Shown: positions 1 to 10,673 of the stretch, piece by piece
How the letters are laid out: each line of letters begins with the position of its first letter
Position numbering within the stretch: the stretch's first letter is position 1
Assembly (NCBI RefSeq): GCF_020360975.1
Contig: NW_025408671.1
Coordinates: forward strand, 3,410,001-3,474,000
Reading direction: 5' to 3'
DNA: 64,000 nucleotides
Source of the DNA: Hirsutella rhossiliensis
Taxonomy: Eukaryota; Ascomycota; Sordariomycetes; Hypocreales; Ophiocordycipitaceae
Program-made: the position numbers and the translations under genes
Notes under the pieces: generated by a model
What the model was told of the DNA's origin: nothing
Seen by the model: only the letters and a program-made list of their open reading frames with translations
Databases searched by the model: none

Positions 1-2852
1 CAGCTCTAGTCAGGCGGTCCGTCCCAGTAGCGTGCGCGTACTTGAGCACAAAGCCGTCAGCAAACCTCGCCTCGCTCACCCTGTCCGGATCTCATAATGC
101 AGCCCGAAGGAAGAGCGAGATGGCACCAGGTCTGCCGGCCGAGAACGTTATCTCGTCAACGGAAAGGCCCATCTGAGCAAGGTGCAGAAGCGTGAAGGAG
201 CTGCAGGACATGGACGACGGAACAAGCTTCAGTTTCCGATTCAAGCTAGCTAGCTGGATCAGCATGCCTACCCTGCATTGTCCTTTACCCCGCTCCCGAC
301 CTTGACTTGCTTGCCGTCGTCTAATATCGTATTTCCTCTTGATGATTGTTGCTGCCGTGCGTGGGGGCTCCAACGACTCTGGTCCGGGTGCCGGCGCGAG
401 CATCGCACAAGACGCAGGGGACAAGCCTTCTGCCTGTCTGCGACGGACGCCGTGACCGGAGCGTGACCGGGGCTGGTGGATGGTCCGGAGTAAAGAGTCG
501 AGTGCGGAAAGTCCGGAGCGGGGAGAGCAGGGGTCGCGCAAGTGGCTGACGACACCGCATGAATTGAGTTGAGGTGAGCGGGAACAGAAAGAATGAGGCA
601 AAAGGCCAATCACTCGGGCCAACGCCACTCGTCCACGAAATGTCATGCAAGCACTCTGGACTGCACGGTTGTGTCGAGGGCCTACACCGCATCGAGGGTA
701 CCTGCCTTGAGCGAAGCAGGCACGTACGAAAGAGGAAACTGGAAAGGAGCAGCGCTACCTGTTGTTGTTGTTGTTGTGTATTTTGCGTCCAGCGGCTCAG
801 GCCGCTCAGGTCTCCGCGAGGGAGCACAGGACGTGCTGAGCTAGTTACAGAGAAGTGTCCCGAATGAGTTCCCTCGAAAAAACCACTGTCCATCTAAATG
901 CACCCAGCGCTCGTAGTTCGCTACCCGTGAACAACCCCTTCTGTCCCTATCCAGCATTTCATCGGCTCGATGGCGCTCGTGTCAAGCCTCGTACCCGTCA
1001 GCGGGATGTCAAGGCAAAGTGTCGGGTGGTCGCAGCCACAAAGAATTGGTCAACCCTTGGTTTTGTCCGGTCAGAATTCTCTCGCTCGCAGCCAAAACTG
1101 CTGCCGCAGTCCACGCTCCAGTAACCAAGCCGTGGAAATGACTGGGGAGCGGCGGCAGGGAAAAACTCTTGGAGGGGATCAGAGGCTGGCTTTGCAGCTT
1201 GCCCTCAGGGAGAAAAACCTCCGCAACCGGCCACCGTTGTTTAGAAGGGCGGGCCTTCCCATACCCATAGCTCCTTGGTTCCGAAGAGAGCCATGAGGTC
1301 CGAGTGGACATGTTGTCGAGACCGGCTTCGCAGAGGAATATGAACTCTCCTAAGGTCTTCCTCTGTGCTGTTAGGGTCACGATGGACCCCGCAGCAAAAG
1401 CGCGGTCGGGTGGCCTGTAGATCCTGTCCCGGCTAACGAGCCACTAACAGCTCCGCGGGGTGAAGAATTTTTACAGGGGAGAGTTCGAGCAGCGCCGCTA
1501 CCTTGCAGCACCTGTAAACGGATACAGGGTAAGAGAGGTGGGGCCCCATCAGCTGTTGCCCTCTGCCTCTTGCCCGTATGGGTTGCCCCGACTGCAGGCG
1601 CCGGCGGCAACAGCAACCCGCCAACTTGCTGGCAACGTTTTTGCTCTGTCGTTGTTGCCCAAGTCTGCTACAGGCGTCACAACCTAAAGTCACAGCCTAA
1701 AGTCACAGGCATATCTGCACCACAGGATGGATGAAGCCGCCAGACAGGGCCCTGGAAGCAACATGGAACTGGTCATTCTTCTACTTACTGTGTCCGTGCT
1801 CGGAGCTGTATCCGTACGCATGCCCCAACTGCATCCATAGGGAAATGCATGCGTATATTCCCCGCTTCTGCAGACTCCTCTCGGTCAACGAGCTCCAAGA
1901 GCCGAAGCGGGAGAAGAGAGGCGTTCTCGTGGACGCGATACTGACGTATAAGTACCAGGTGGTGGTGGTGGTGGTTGGGCTTCTCCAGGGCTGGCGGGAG
2001 GTCGGGCAGCTCTGTTCAGTGGCCTCGGTGGAAGGAAGTACAGTACAGTGCAGTAGTAAGGTAAGTAGGTAAGTAATAGGTGGCCTGGGAGAATGACAGG
2101 GACGCGCAGACGCCACTCCAGTGCCCGCTGTACTGGGCCATGGGAGGGGACAGACCGCCTTTGGCCCTCATCCACCAACAGCCAGCCCCCTCCCTCGTCC
2201 CTCGTCTTCTCGCACACCTCGCACGCCTCCCACACCTCCCACACCTCCCACACCACATCACACACCGATGCCCTGAGCCTATCATGACGGCAGACGACGA
2301 CTCGCTGCAGGCGCTTCAAGCGGCTCGCATCGCGGCGGTCCAATTATGCCCGCCGCCTTGGCGCCAGTCTTTGCGCCGGACCGCAGCTGGCAATGTGATG
2401 CCGCCGTCTTTTCTTCCTGTCCGCTCGTCCCCCATCACATCTCGAGCATGGGGATCCAAGTTCGCGGGGCTGTCGATATGCAACCACTTTAGCCCATGGC
2501 TTGGTTACCTACCTCGTACATAACAGTCCCCCGGCTGCCCTTTTGCGACTTGTGCATGTCTGTTCCGATTCTTTCGGGGTTTTCTCTTCTCTTGCATTGC
2601 TTTTCCTACTTGTTTTCTCGACGTTTCTCTACATTTTTCTGTCTCACGGCACAGCTCAAGCTGACCTCTTACATATCCATCCCCTCTCCTTCTTCAGAGG
2701 CGAGAAGTAGAGGCAAACAGGGAGCCGGCAACGGCCATCGCATGCTAAACACAGACGCTCTCGTCAAACCATACACTTGCCCATGACTAGCCCACTCGTT
2801 GAGCCTGGACCTACCTATTGAACCCCGAATCTGGGGCGAGGACGGCCAAGCC
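1..2852. other. Intergenic region, no supported gene
   Basis: I find no reading frame with recognisable protein character here; the several overlapping open frames on both strands look like GC-rich chance ORFs. The stretch holds simple repeats: a TTG/TGT run at 761-777, a GGT run at about 1958-1976 and a 9-bp unit (CCTCCCACA) repeated about three times at 2226-2254. A pyrimidine-rich stretch at about 2560-2660 is the sort of sequence often seen in fungal promoters and leaders and would fit the 5' region of the SAM/PH gene that follows. Confidence 0.5.
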
Positions 2853-3025
2853 ATGGTAACTAGGCCCCTATCCAACAGTCTTGATCATGTCAGTCTGACT
2901 CCCGCACGTCGCAGGATCACCCATATTTCCGGGTCGGCGATGGCCGCATCTCCCACCAAGTGCGAAACCACGCAGCAGAAGACGCCTTCCTCACTTCCAA
3001 ACTCGAGTCTCACGCCCATCGCCCA

Positions 3026-5419
3026 ATGTCTGTGGCCACCGAGTTTGTGGACACGGACTGGGACGAAGAAATCGTCAGTGACGTCGAAGACAACTCACCT
3101 CGCGTGAGTCTACAGTCGGTACGTATGCACCTCTCCAGACGACCTATCCCGTTCAAGCTCCATGGAAGCTCATCATATTAGTCGGGGCAGCCGAGTATCA
3201 CGACCGTATCCTCGTACGACGAAGTCCCTACTCCTAGGTCAAGTCGTGGCCGCGAGGTCCTCCTCGACGTCTCTTCAAAACAAGTCCAAGGCCCCCGAGG
3301 ACCCCATCTCTTTCGCAGCTCGACTGACCAGTCTCTGCTTGAAGAGGGCGCCATCTTGACGCTGTCGCCCCTGACGTCTCGGCCAGCCCGGGTGATTGAC
3401 GGCCGCGTGGAGAGGTCTCAACCCCCTGCAAAACGGAGCTCATTCCAGTACGATCAACAAAAGCTCGATCCGTCTTTGCTCGCTTCGTGGACTCCCGAGA
3501 TGGTTGCGCAGTCTATGCTTGATGCCGGCATCGAGCTGTCTGTGGCCTACCGATTCATCGAAAACGACATCAATGGCGAAATCGTCGTCACGCTCAAGTT
3601 TGAGGACCTGAAAGAGCTAGACATCCCCTCTTTTGGTATTCGTACAAAGGTCTGGAATCAGATCGAGGTCCTCCGGAACAGCCGACGCGCCTCGCCCAGA
3701 CCCTCGACACCGATTGAAGATGTGCCGAGTCGGGAGGCGAGGAGGGCGGCGAGGGCCCACCCCGACCTAGAGAGGCGCCAGGGTAGCAGGAGGACACAGC
3801 GTCGCAGACCCTCTGCCAACGACGACATCGTCACTCCCATGGAGTCCGTGTCCATCATCGGCATTGAGCAGGTCATACCTAGGCCGCACCACTGTTCAAA
3901 GGGCGAGAACTGTTCGAAGTGGAAGAGGCATCAGCGTGCCATGGAAGAGATCAAGAAAGCACATCCAAACGTGGACTTGAATGCTGGCGGTACCGTCCTC
4001 CTCTATGGTGACGCGGGCAACCCAGACACGGCGAAGGCTATCATCCCCAACGAGGACCAGCGACCCATGTCGGACGCGCTCCAATCTGTGGTTGCATCGT
4101 CTGACGTTCTTGGGCCTGGTGGCCTCCCTCCGCTGCAATACCTCCGAGAAGCCGCCCTGCTCAACGTCCAGTCCCGCGATCCTCAAGACAATGTCCGCCA
4201 GTTTCTGGGCTTTCAACATCAGCAGAGCAAGACACGGGCCAACGAAGTACCCCCAACGCCCCCCTTTGAACTCACACCGGCCACCAAGCCTCCTCATCAT
4301 GGCCTCCGTTGGCTACCCAAGCTATCCATCCCCGATGGGGGCGAGCCGCAGCAGACACGGACGGTTCTCCTGACCGTGGAACAAGCTCTCGAGGAGAAAA
4401 AGCAGCGCCAGTCGATTCAGCAACAGGGGCCTCCACCGCAGCGCATGGATAAGTCGTCCCCCCGCTCATTGGATCTGGAGACACCGAGAGACCACCGGAG
4501 GCTTGCCAGTCCCTTCTCCGAGGTCGACGTCCCTGTCACGGCGGTCCCGCTTGGCCCAGTTGCACGAAATGTCTCCCAATCCGTGCCTCCCGACATGGGC
4601 TACCGGGCAGACCTGTCCAACAGCCCGCCCCATGCTCGTTCTCAGTCTCGGCTCTCTGCCCGGCGGCCTTCTTTCTCCGTCCTCCCAGCCCTGGACGAGC
4701 ACAAAGCAAGCAACATGGCTGCGAAAGCTCCGTCCCCCAAGAGCCCGTCACCATCACCCAATACTGCTGGCCGCCTCAACAGACAGCCACGCCAAGCGCC
4801 CCCTCGTTATCACTACCCATGGTCGCCTGTGGAGTGCACACACTTGGAGCAAACTATCCCTCCCAAGCCCATCTCTGAGCCCAGTGACTCCCAGGAAGGG
4901 TCCGCTGCAGCTGACGGCATCTCATTCCAAGGCCCGATGAAGAAGCGCAAGATGCGTCTGTTCCGCCATGAGTGGCAGGACGGATACTTCACCATCAGGG
5001 GTACCCGGCTTAACATGCACAAGGACTCCAAGGAGATGAACCGCACGCTCGAGTATGTTGACATTGACGACTACGCCATTGCCTGTTCCAACTTTGCGTC
5101 ATCGTCCAAGCTTAGCGCAGCCTTCAAGGCCATGAACATCTCGCACAGTCGCGGAAAGAGCGACTCCATCGCTGCTTTCAGCTTCCAGCTCATCCCTCAG
5201 GACAAGGAAGTGGGCGCACGTCTTCGCAAGCGCGATAGCTTCATGCATGCTCCTGGCGCAGCATCCGACGAGGGCGTCAATGGCACTGGAAAGACGCACC
5301 ATTTCGCTGTCAAGGGCCGTGACGAGCGCATCGACTGGATGCGGGAGCTGATGCTGGCCAAGGCGCTCAAGCAAAAGGGCCAAGGCTTTGAGATTAGCGT
5401 CAACGGAAACATGATATAA
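3026..5419 (+). CDS. SAM and PH domain polarity protein, Boi2-like
   Basis: Model: exon 3026-3118, intron 3119-3190 (GTACGT...GGGCAG), exon 3191-5419; 773 aa in frame. A SAM domain lies at about residues 128-196 (starts LASWTPEMVAQSMLDAG). A long Pro/Ser-rich disordered middle follows, and a C-terminal PH domain covers about 608-765 (GPMKKRKMRLFRHEWQDGYF onward, ending in the WMRELMLAKAL helix). Yeast Boi1/Boi2 combine SH3, SAM and PH domains and act at sites of polarised growth with Cdc42 and the exocyst; this protein has the SAM and PH parts but I see no SH3 domain. The start is uncertain: the frame stays open upstream to an acceptor-like GCAG at 2911-2914. Splicing the ATG at 2853 to it (intron 2856-2914) adds 37 residues in phase. 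Domain assignment is secure; exact function is inferred. Confidence 0.85.
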
Positions 5420-6190
5420 TTAAGCGCCGGATTGATTCCGTGCTCTCTCACACCATTCTTTCTTTTGCCGAATACCACTTGGCACCGTTTGGAGAAACGC
5501 TTCTCCTACGTCTCTCAAATGCAAAGCCGCTCCCAAAATCTCAGCTCCGTCAGCCTCGTCGACACTCTCCCTCGACCTTCCCGCGCGTCTCTACCGTTTC
5601 GCGCACAGTAACATACCTCGTTTCTGTTTCTTTTCTCATCCTAGCGTTTGTTTTGTTTCACCCAGCGACCTGTCTGTGACACAAAGAAGGCAATGAATGA
5701 ATCTCACGATACGGATACTCGACGTTCCTTGAGCCTGTTTTCTATTTAGTTGCGCAGCGGATGAACTTGATACCACTTGTGTTCTCAGGCAAGCCTGTAG
5801 TCTTGACTTGAATGAACAAGAGCTAATGACGAATTATCTCTTGGTTGCCATGCGTCTCCGCCATGTCAACTGGCCTCGATCTACGTAATGTTGCAGACAA
5901 GCTGTGACCAAATCGTGTTGAATGGGACAATGACGCCTCCAGATTCGTTGGGCAGGCTGCCTGCGAGGGTAAAATAACCACGCCATGATGGCTGTGCTAT
6001 TCGTACATGAACAGTCCCGGACTAGCTGTAGAAAGTAGTGAGAAGACATTTTTTTACATTATTTTGGTAGACGCGCATCATGGCCACATGGTTCCCCCAG
6101 GCGAGGCAGCCCGCCAGCGCCCAATGCAGAGGTGAAAGCCCAAGGATGGCGGTCGCTCCTCGGCAAGAGGTGGACGCCAAATGCACCTCA
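5420..6190. other. Intergenic, between convergent genes
   Basis: Shared 3' flank of the SAM/PH gene (+) and the mitoribosomal gene (-). It should hold both 3' untranslated regions. No ORF or repeat that I can support. Confidence 0.5.
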
Positions 6191-7127
6191 CTAAGCCGCC
6201 TCCTCAGTCGCCGCCGACTTGAAATCCGGCCGCAGCACGCCCGAATGCTTGGCGACCTGCTCCCAGTCGATGAGCTCCCACCAGGACTCAGCAAACGCCA
6301 TCTTGCCGCCCTGGCCGCCGGCGCCGACGCCCCAGTCGAGCAACCAAGCGTGCTCCCAGGTGTTGAGGCAGAGGAGGGGCTCGAGCTCGATGCCGCCAGG
6401 GGGCAGCTCGGCTGTGCGCTTTTTGGCGCCCGAGAGCTGGTTCCTGAGGTAGGGCCGGGCGGAGCCCTCGTCGCCGATCGAGTTCATGTCCGTCTTTTGG
6501 CGACGCCAGTGGGCGCCCGGGTAGGGGGAGCCGGCGAGGTAGGTGGGCAGCAGGCGGTAGTCGGCGGGGCCGGCCTTGACGAGCCAGAGGAAGCCCGGGC
6601 CGAACATGGCCTGGGCGGTGAGGACGAACTCTTGGCGCAGGGTGTCGATGGAGGAGAAGGAGGCCTCGAGCTCCTTGCGCAGGACGGGGGGCATCGGGGT
6701 GCCTTGGGGGCAGATGCCGCGGAAGAAGAAGTGGTTGTTGTGGGCCATGGAGGCGTAGTTGAAGAGGGGCGCCTTGGTGGGCTCGCGGGCGGTGAGGAGG
6801 ATGATTGTTTTTGTGTCTTTGTCTTCGAGGTCGGTGCCTGTCGGGGGAAGAAACATGGTCAGATGGGGGGGTCGGGGGGTCGTTTCTCGGGCGGAGAGGG
6901 GAGGGAGAGACGGCACCGGTCGTCAGAGCATTGAGCTTGTCGACCATCAAGGTCATGTAGTCGGTCCAGGCAATGGCAAAGCCGCCGGGGCTCATGAGGT
7001 TGGGGACGCCCTGGGAGAAGTCGTGCCTCAGCCGGGGCACCTGGTGCAGGCTCCTCCGGGCATGAGCCGCGGTGCGCACGGAGACCACCGGGAGGCGGCG
7101 CGGTAGCCTCAGCCGTGTGCGGAACAT
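6191..7127 (-). CDS. Mitochondrial small-subunit ribosomal protein, Fe/Mn-SOD fold (Rsm26-like)
   Basis: Two exons, 7127-6917 and 6837-6191, with a 79-bp intron at 6838-6916; 285 aa. The N-terminus (MFRTRLRLPRRLPVVSVRTA) is rich in Arg with no acidic residues, as expected of a mitochondrial targeting sequence. The body has the Fe/Mn superoxide dismutase fold: the NNHFFF motif corresponds to the helical SOD ligand region, and the C-terminal PLLCLNTWEHAWLLDWG corresponds to the canonical SOD motif. That motif has Asn where active SOD has the metal-binding Asp, so metal catalysis is unlikely. This matches the known fungal family of SOD-like mitoribosomal proteins (mS42/mS43; yeast Rsm26 and Mrp1), components of the 37S subunit. 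I cannot decide between the two paralogues from sequence alone; Rsm26 is the better guess. It is divergently oriented to the next gene, with about 1.1 kb between starts. Confidence 0.8.
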
Positions 7128-8259
7128 GGTGTCTGTCTGGCGGGAGGGCGATTGACCCCTTTCGGGACGGATTGGAGGGAGCTGCTTGTCGCGATGTCTA
7201 TTTTTTTTTGTACTATATTTTAGACGGCCAGGCGCGCGCTGGAGTTTCCCTGTCGCAGCTAGCTGGGACGGAGTGGTACCGGGGACGAGGATGCTGATTG
7301 GCGGGAAAAGCCACATGTGCACGTGAACCGCGGACGGCTACTGTGGCTGGTGGGCGGCGGAGAGCGGCTGTGGGGCCGAGTCAAGGCGAACGGGTAGCCG
7401 CGCTGCCGCCGCAGCCGCCGGCCGGGCCACGGGACGGGCCAGTCATTGTGCTGGAGGGGAGTTGCTTCGATACGAGGGTTTTGGTGCATTTGGGTGAGCC
7501 GTCTTGTCGAGCCAGAGCGAAGATGGGCGGCGTCCCGAGTCAGAGTACCTTTGTGCAGAGTACAACGGGTTAACGCGGCCAGTATAAATCCGAGTATTTT
7601 GAGGCTGCTTTGATGACGCGGTCGGAGCATGCACCGCCAAGCGCAAGAAACGTGCCTAGAACACTCTATGCACTCTGTCCAGGATCTTGCGGAATGGAGA
7701 AGCGTAGCGGGCTGGCACAAAGACGCGCTCCGTAGCTCGCACGTGCGCCCATTCTGTGTGTACAGTACGTACATACTTCGTAGGCTCCTCATTATGGCAT
7801 TGATGAGGCGGAGCGGCGACTCCGGCGAGGGCGCAACACGCCAAGGCCGCCCCGATTATGTAAGGGAGCGCAGCACAGTCTCCGTCCTGCTCGAAGCTGA
7901 GACACAGCACTCGATCCTTTCATCATCGCCAGACCAGCCTGGCTATTGTCCCTCTTCCCCGGCGCCCCTGCTCTGAGTGTCTCGTTTTCGCCCCTCTGAT
8001 TCTCCCTCTCTCTGTCGCCACTTAGCCCGCTTTCGTGTGTGGTTTTTCTTTTTTTATACCTTGCCCTCCATTTCTTCAGCAGCAGGCGTCGTCGTCCTCC
8101 CTCGCTCCCCTTTGTGAGTGTCGCGGACCCTCGTTGTTCCCGATTCGCCCCTCCTTGATCGCCCGCCCGCCCTCGCTGGCCGGCCACCGCGTTGCATCAC
8201 CACCGACCGAACCGACGTCCGGCCTCGGCGTCTTCTCTCCGACGTTCCCTCCCGTCTTG
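7128..8259. other. Divergent intergenic promoter region
   Basis: Space between the start codons of the mitoribosomal gene (-) and the STIMATE-family gene (+). A T/A-rich stretch lies at 7200-7222. The last 250 bp before 8260 are strongly pyrimidine-rich (CT-rich runs at about 7980-8110), typical of a fungal leader. No gene seen. Confidence 0.45.
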
Positions 8260-9528
8260 ATGCACCCCCCGGCCGGCGCCCTGGCCGTCCAAGATGCCAC
8301 CACCTCCCTAGCCACCGCCGTCGCCACCGTCGTCGCCTCGTCATCGTCATCATCACCATCCTCCTCCACCTCCTCCGCCGCCGACCTCGTCCAGACCGCC
8401 ATGGCCACGGCGACAGCGGCCCTCGTCGCCGCCATCCCGACGTCCGACGCCGGCCCCACGTCCGACAACGAGTCGCAGGGCGAATGCCGCCTGCTCGGCT
8501 CCTTTGCCCTGCTCGTCCAGGCCGCCCTCGGCGCCCTGGCCCTGCTGTCTCTGGTCTTCAAGCGCTGGCGCGAGAGGCCGCAGCGGCCCCTCAAGATCTG
8601 GTCCTTTGACGTGTCAAAACAGGTCTTTGGCTCCGTCCTCGTCCACGCCGCAAACGTCTTCATGTCCATGTTGACCAGCGGCCGCTTCTCTATCAAGCTC
8701 GAGCCCGCCGTCACCCAGCGCCTGCTCGTCCGCACCACCAACGACTCTTACGAGCCCAACCCTTGCTCCTTGTATCTCCTCAACCTGGCCATCGATGTGA
8801 GTATCTACGCGCCCTCTTTCCACACAAAGACGCCCTCTGACCCGCCCCAGACTACCCTCGGCATCCCCATCCTCATCATCCTGCTGCGCATCCTGACGGG
8901 CCTCGTGGCCATGACGCCAATGGGCAAGCCCCTCGAGTCCATCCAGTCGGGCAACTACGGCAACCCGCCCAACGCATTATGGTGGCTTAAACAGTCCATC
9001 ATCTACTTTGGCGGCCTCTTCGGCATGAAGCTCTGCGTCCTCGTCATCTTCCTCCTCTTCCCTTGGATCTCAACCGTCGGCGACTGGGCCCTCGGGTGGA
9101 CAGAAGGCAACGAGAGGCTGCAGATTGCCTTTGTCATGATGATCTTCCCCCTCATCATGAACGCCATGCAATACTACATCATTGACTCCCTCATCAAGAA
9201 GAAGGAGACGGACCACGAGCCCTTGTCGTCCGAGGACCCGGACCAGGGCCACGCGCGCGGTACCCTGTTGGCAGACCACGCGTTCGAGAGCGAGAGCGAG
9301 AGCGAAGACTATGACGTCGACGCCGGCGCCGGCAGCAACGCGCACAATAACCGCGGCCACGACCACAGTCGGCCACGCAAGCCACAAGGCCGGGCTGCTC
9401 GCCTCGCAGCGGGTGGTGAGTACGACCCGGAAGTGGACGGCGACGCCCCGACCGTCATCGGGAGCAGCTCCAGCCGCCGCAACGAAAGGAGCAAGGTTGT
9501 ATCTGCAGACCTGTTTCCCAAGGAATAG
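8260..9528 (+). CDS. STIMATE/TMEM110-family multi-pass membrane protein
   Basis: Start ATG at 8260 (MHPPAGALAVQDATTSL). Exons 8260-8796 and 8851-9528, 404 aa. The 54-bp intron (GTGAGT at 8797, CTGAC branch, CCCCAG to 8850) is a multiple of three without a stop, so the unspliced frame is also open. Removing it restores the family motif NPCSLYLLNLAIDTTLGIPI. Other family hallmarks are IWSFDVSKQVFGSVLVHAAN and about four to five hydrophobic segments (first near residues 85-105, the rest after 190). The animal relative STIMATE is an ER protein that promotes STIM1 signalling at ER-plasma membrane junctions; fungal relatives are annotated as vacuolar membrane proteins, and fungi lack STIM, so the role here is unknown. 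The C-terminal tail (after about residue 310) is acidic, Ser/Glu/Asp- and Arg-rich, and probably cytosolic. Confidence 0.8.
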   Translation: MHPPAGALAVQDATTSLATAVATVVASSSSSSPSSSTSSAADLVQTAMATATAALVAAIPTSDAGPTSDNESQGECRLLGSFALLVQAALGALALLSLVFKRWRERPQRPLKIWSFDVSKQVFGSVLVHAANVFMSMLTSGRFSIKLEPAVTQRLLVRTTNDSYEPNPCSLYLLNLAIDVSIYAPSFHTKTPSDPPQTTLGIPILIILLRILTGLVAMTPMGKPLESIQSGNYGNPPNALWWLKQSIIYFGGLFGMKLCVLVIFLLFPWISTVGDWALGWTEGNERLQIAFVMMIFPLIMNAMQYYIIDSLIKKKETDHEPLSSEDPDQGHARGTLLADHAFESESESEDYDVDAGAGSNAHNNRGHDHSRPRKPQGRAARLAAGGEYDPEVDGDAPTVIGSSSSRRNERSKVVSADLFPKE

Positions 9529-10673
9529 GCGCGGGTTTCGATGTTTTGTCAAATTTTTGGTTTCTGTCTTGCGCCTTGTATCACGAGACTTCAAGCATCT
9601 TGCGCTTCTCTGGCGCACGGCCACTGCTACACTTGCTCTCTTACCTTGTCAATCACCCATCCCCTTTCTTTGCCTGGGCCAGTCAAGTCTTATTGCGCGC
9701 ACTAGAAACAGACCCCTGTCCTCTTTTACCTATATATAGCGAAGCATCTCGAAGAAGCCATAGTCGCTCACCGGACAGAAGAGCGCCTGGGCCCGGCGGA
9801 TGGGCGAGGTCTCTCTTGCCATGTACACAAATGCGGCGTTTCCTGGGGGTTTGCATGAGTTTATCTTTGTCGTTTTAAAAGGTTCAAATCAGCAATGGCA
9901 AGGCCACCGTGTGCGTCATTGGATAGAGACGCATGCGTGAGCGGCCTGAGTTTGACCAAGGTTGACAGTGTATGACGTGTGACGACGTAGGCCCCTCCAC
10001 GTCCAACTATTAATCGGACCATGCATGCTGATCGTCACATGACGGGGAGATGATGCCGGTGAGCCAACCCAGGAGAACTGGAACAGCAACCCAATCATCG
10101 AACGCGGGCCGGCCACTACAGACGTCGGTGATTGGACGCGCACCCAACGCGGCCACTTTCGCTTATAGAGCCGATTTTCATTAGATACCTCCAGCCCCTA
10201 GAGTAGGTATTGATACATGAATATAAGAAGCGAGCCTGCGGACAAGCAGGGAGGGTTACGGGACCTTGCCGTCCTCCCTCGGCGGCTCCGTCGACATGCC
10301 GGCTGCCTCCCCGTCAGGCAGTTTGCAGTACACAGGCGGTAGTATGCAGTACAAATCACCACGTTTCTCTCGTCATGCGTCCCCAGTATTCCAGGGGCCA
10401 GATGAGACTCCCGATGCGACTTCGGAGACGCGTGGGATGGCGGGTGGCCGAGCTCCCCCTTGCTCGCAGGCGTGAGATTCATCGTCAAGTCATAGCCTCG
10501 CCCCTTTATCCCGGGACCACCGCCCAAGAGTTATATCATCTCCAGGATGCTCCGATGAAACCCTCCTTGCCCTGCTCTTTTCAGATTTCCCCTAAATGCC
10601 CACGACGCAAGATTTGATATCCAACATATAACGGCCAGGGAGACATTCCATGCCAGGTTCAGCCTCACCCTCA
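9529..10673. other. Intergenic, between convergent genes
   Basis: 3' flanks of the STIMATE-family gene (+) and the fibroin-3-related gene (-). A TATATATA-like stretch lies at 9731-9738. Short open frames here lack recognisable protein features. Confidence 0.45.

Noticed and set aside
321..893. 190-codon minus-strand frame near window start
   Set aside because: Overlaps four other frames, carries a poly-Gln run from a simple repeat and shows no family motif.
6080..6934. 284-codon open frame on the plus strand
   Set aside because: Lies antisense to the mitoribosomal gene exons; composition is Gly/Glu/Ala-rich as expected from reverse reading of GC-rich codons.
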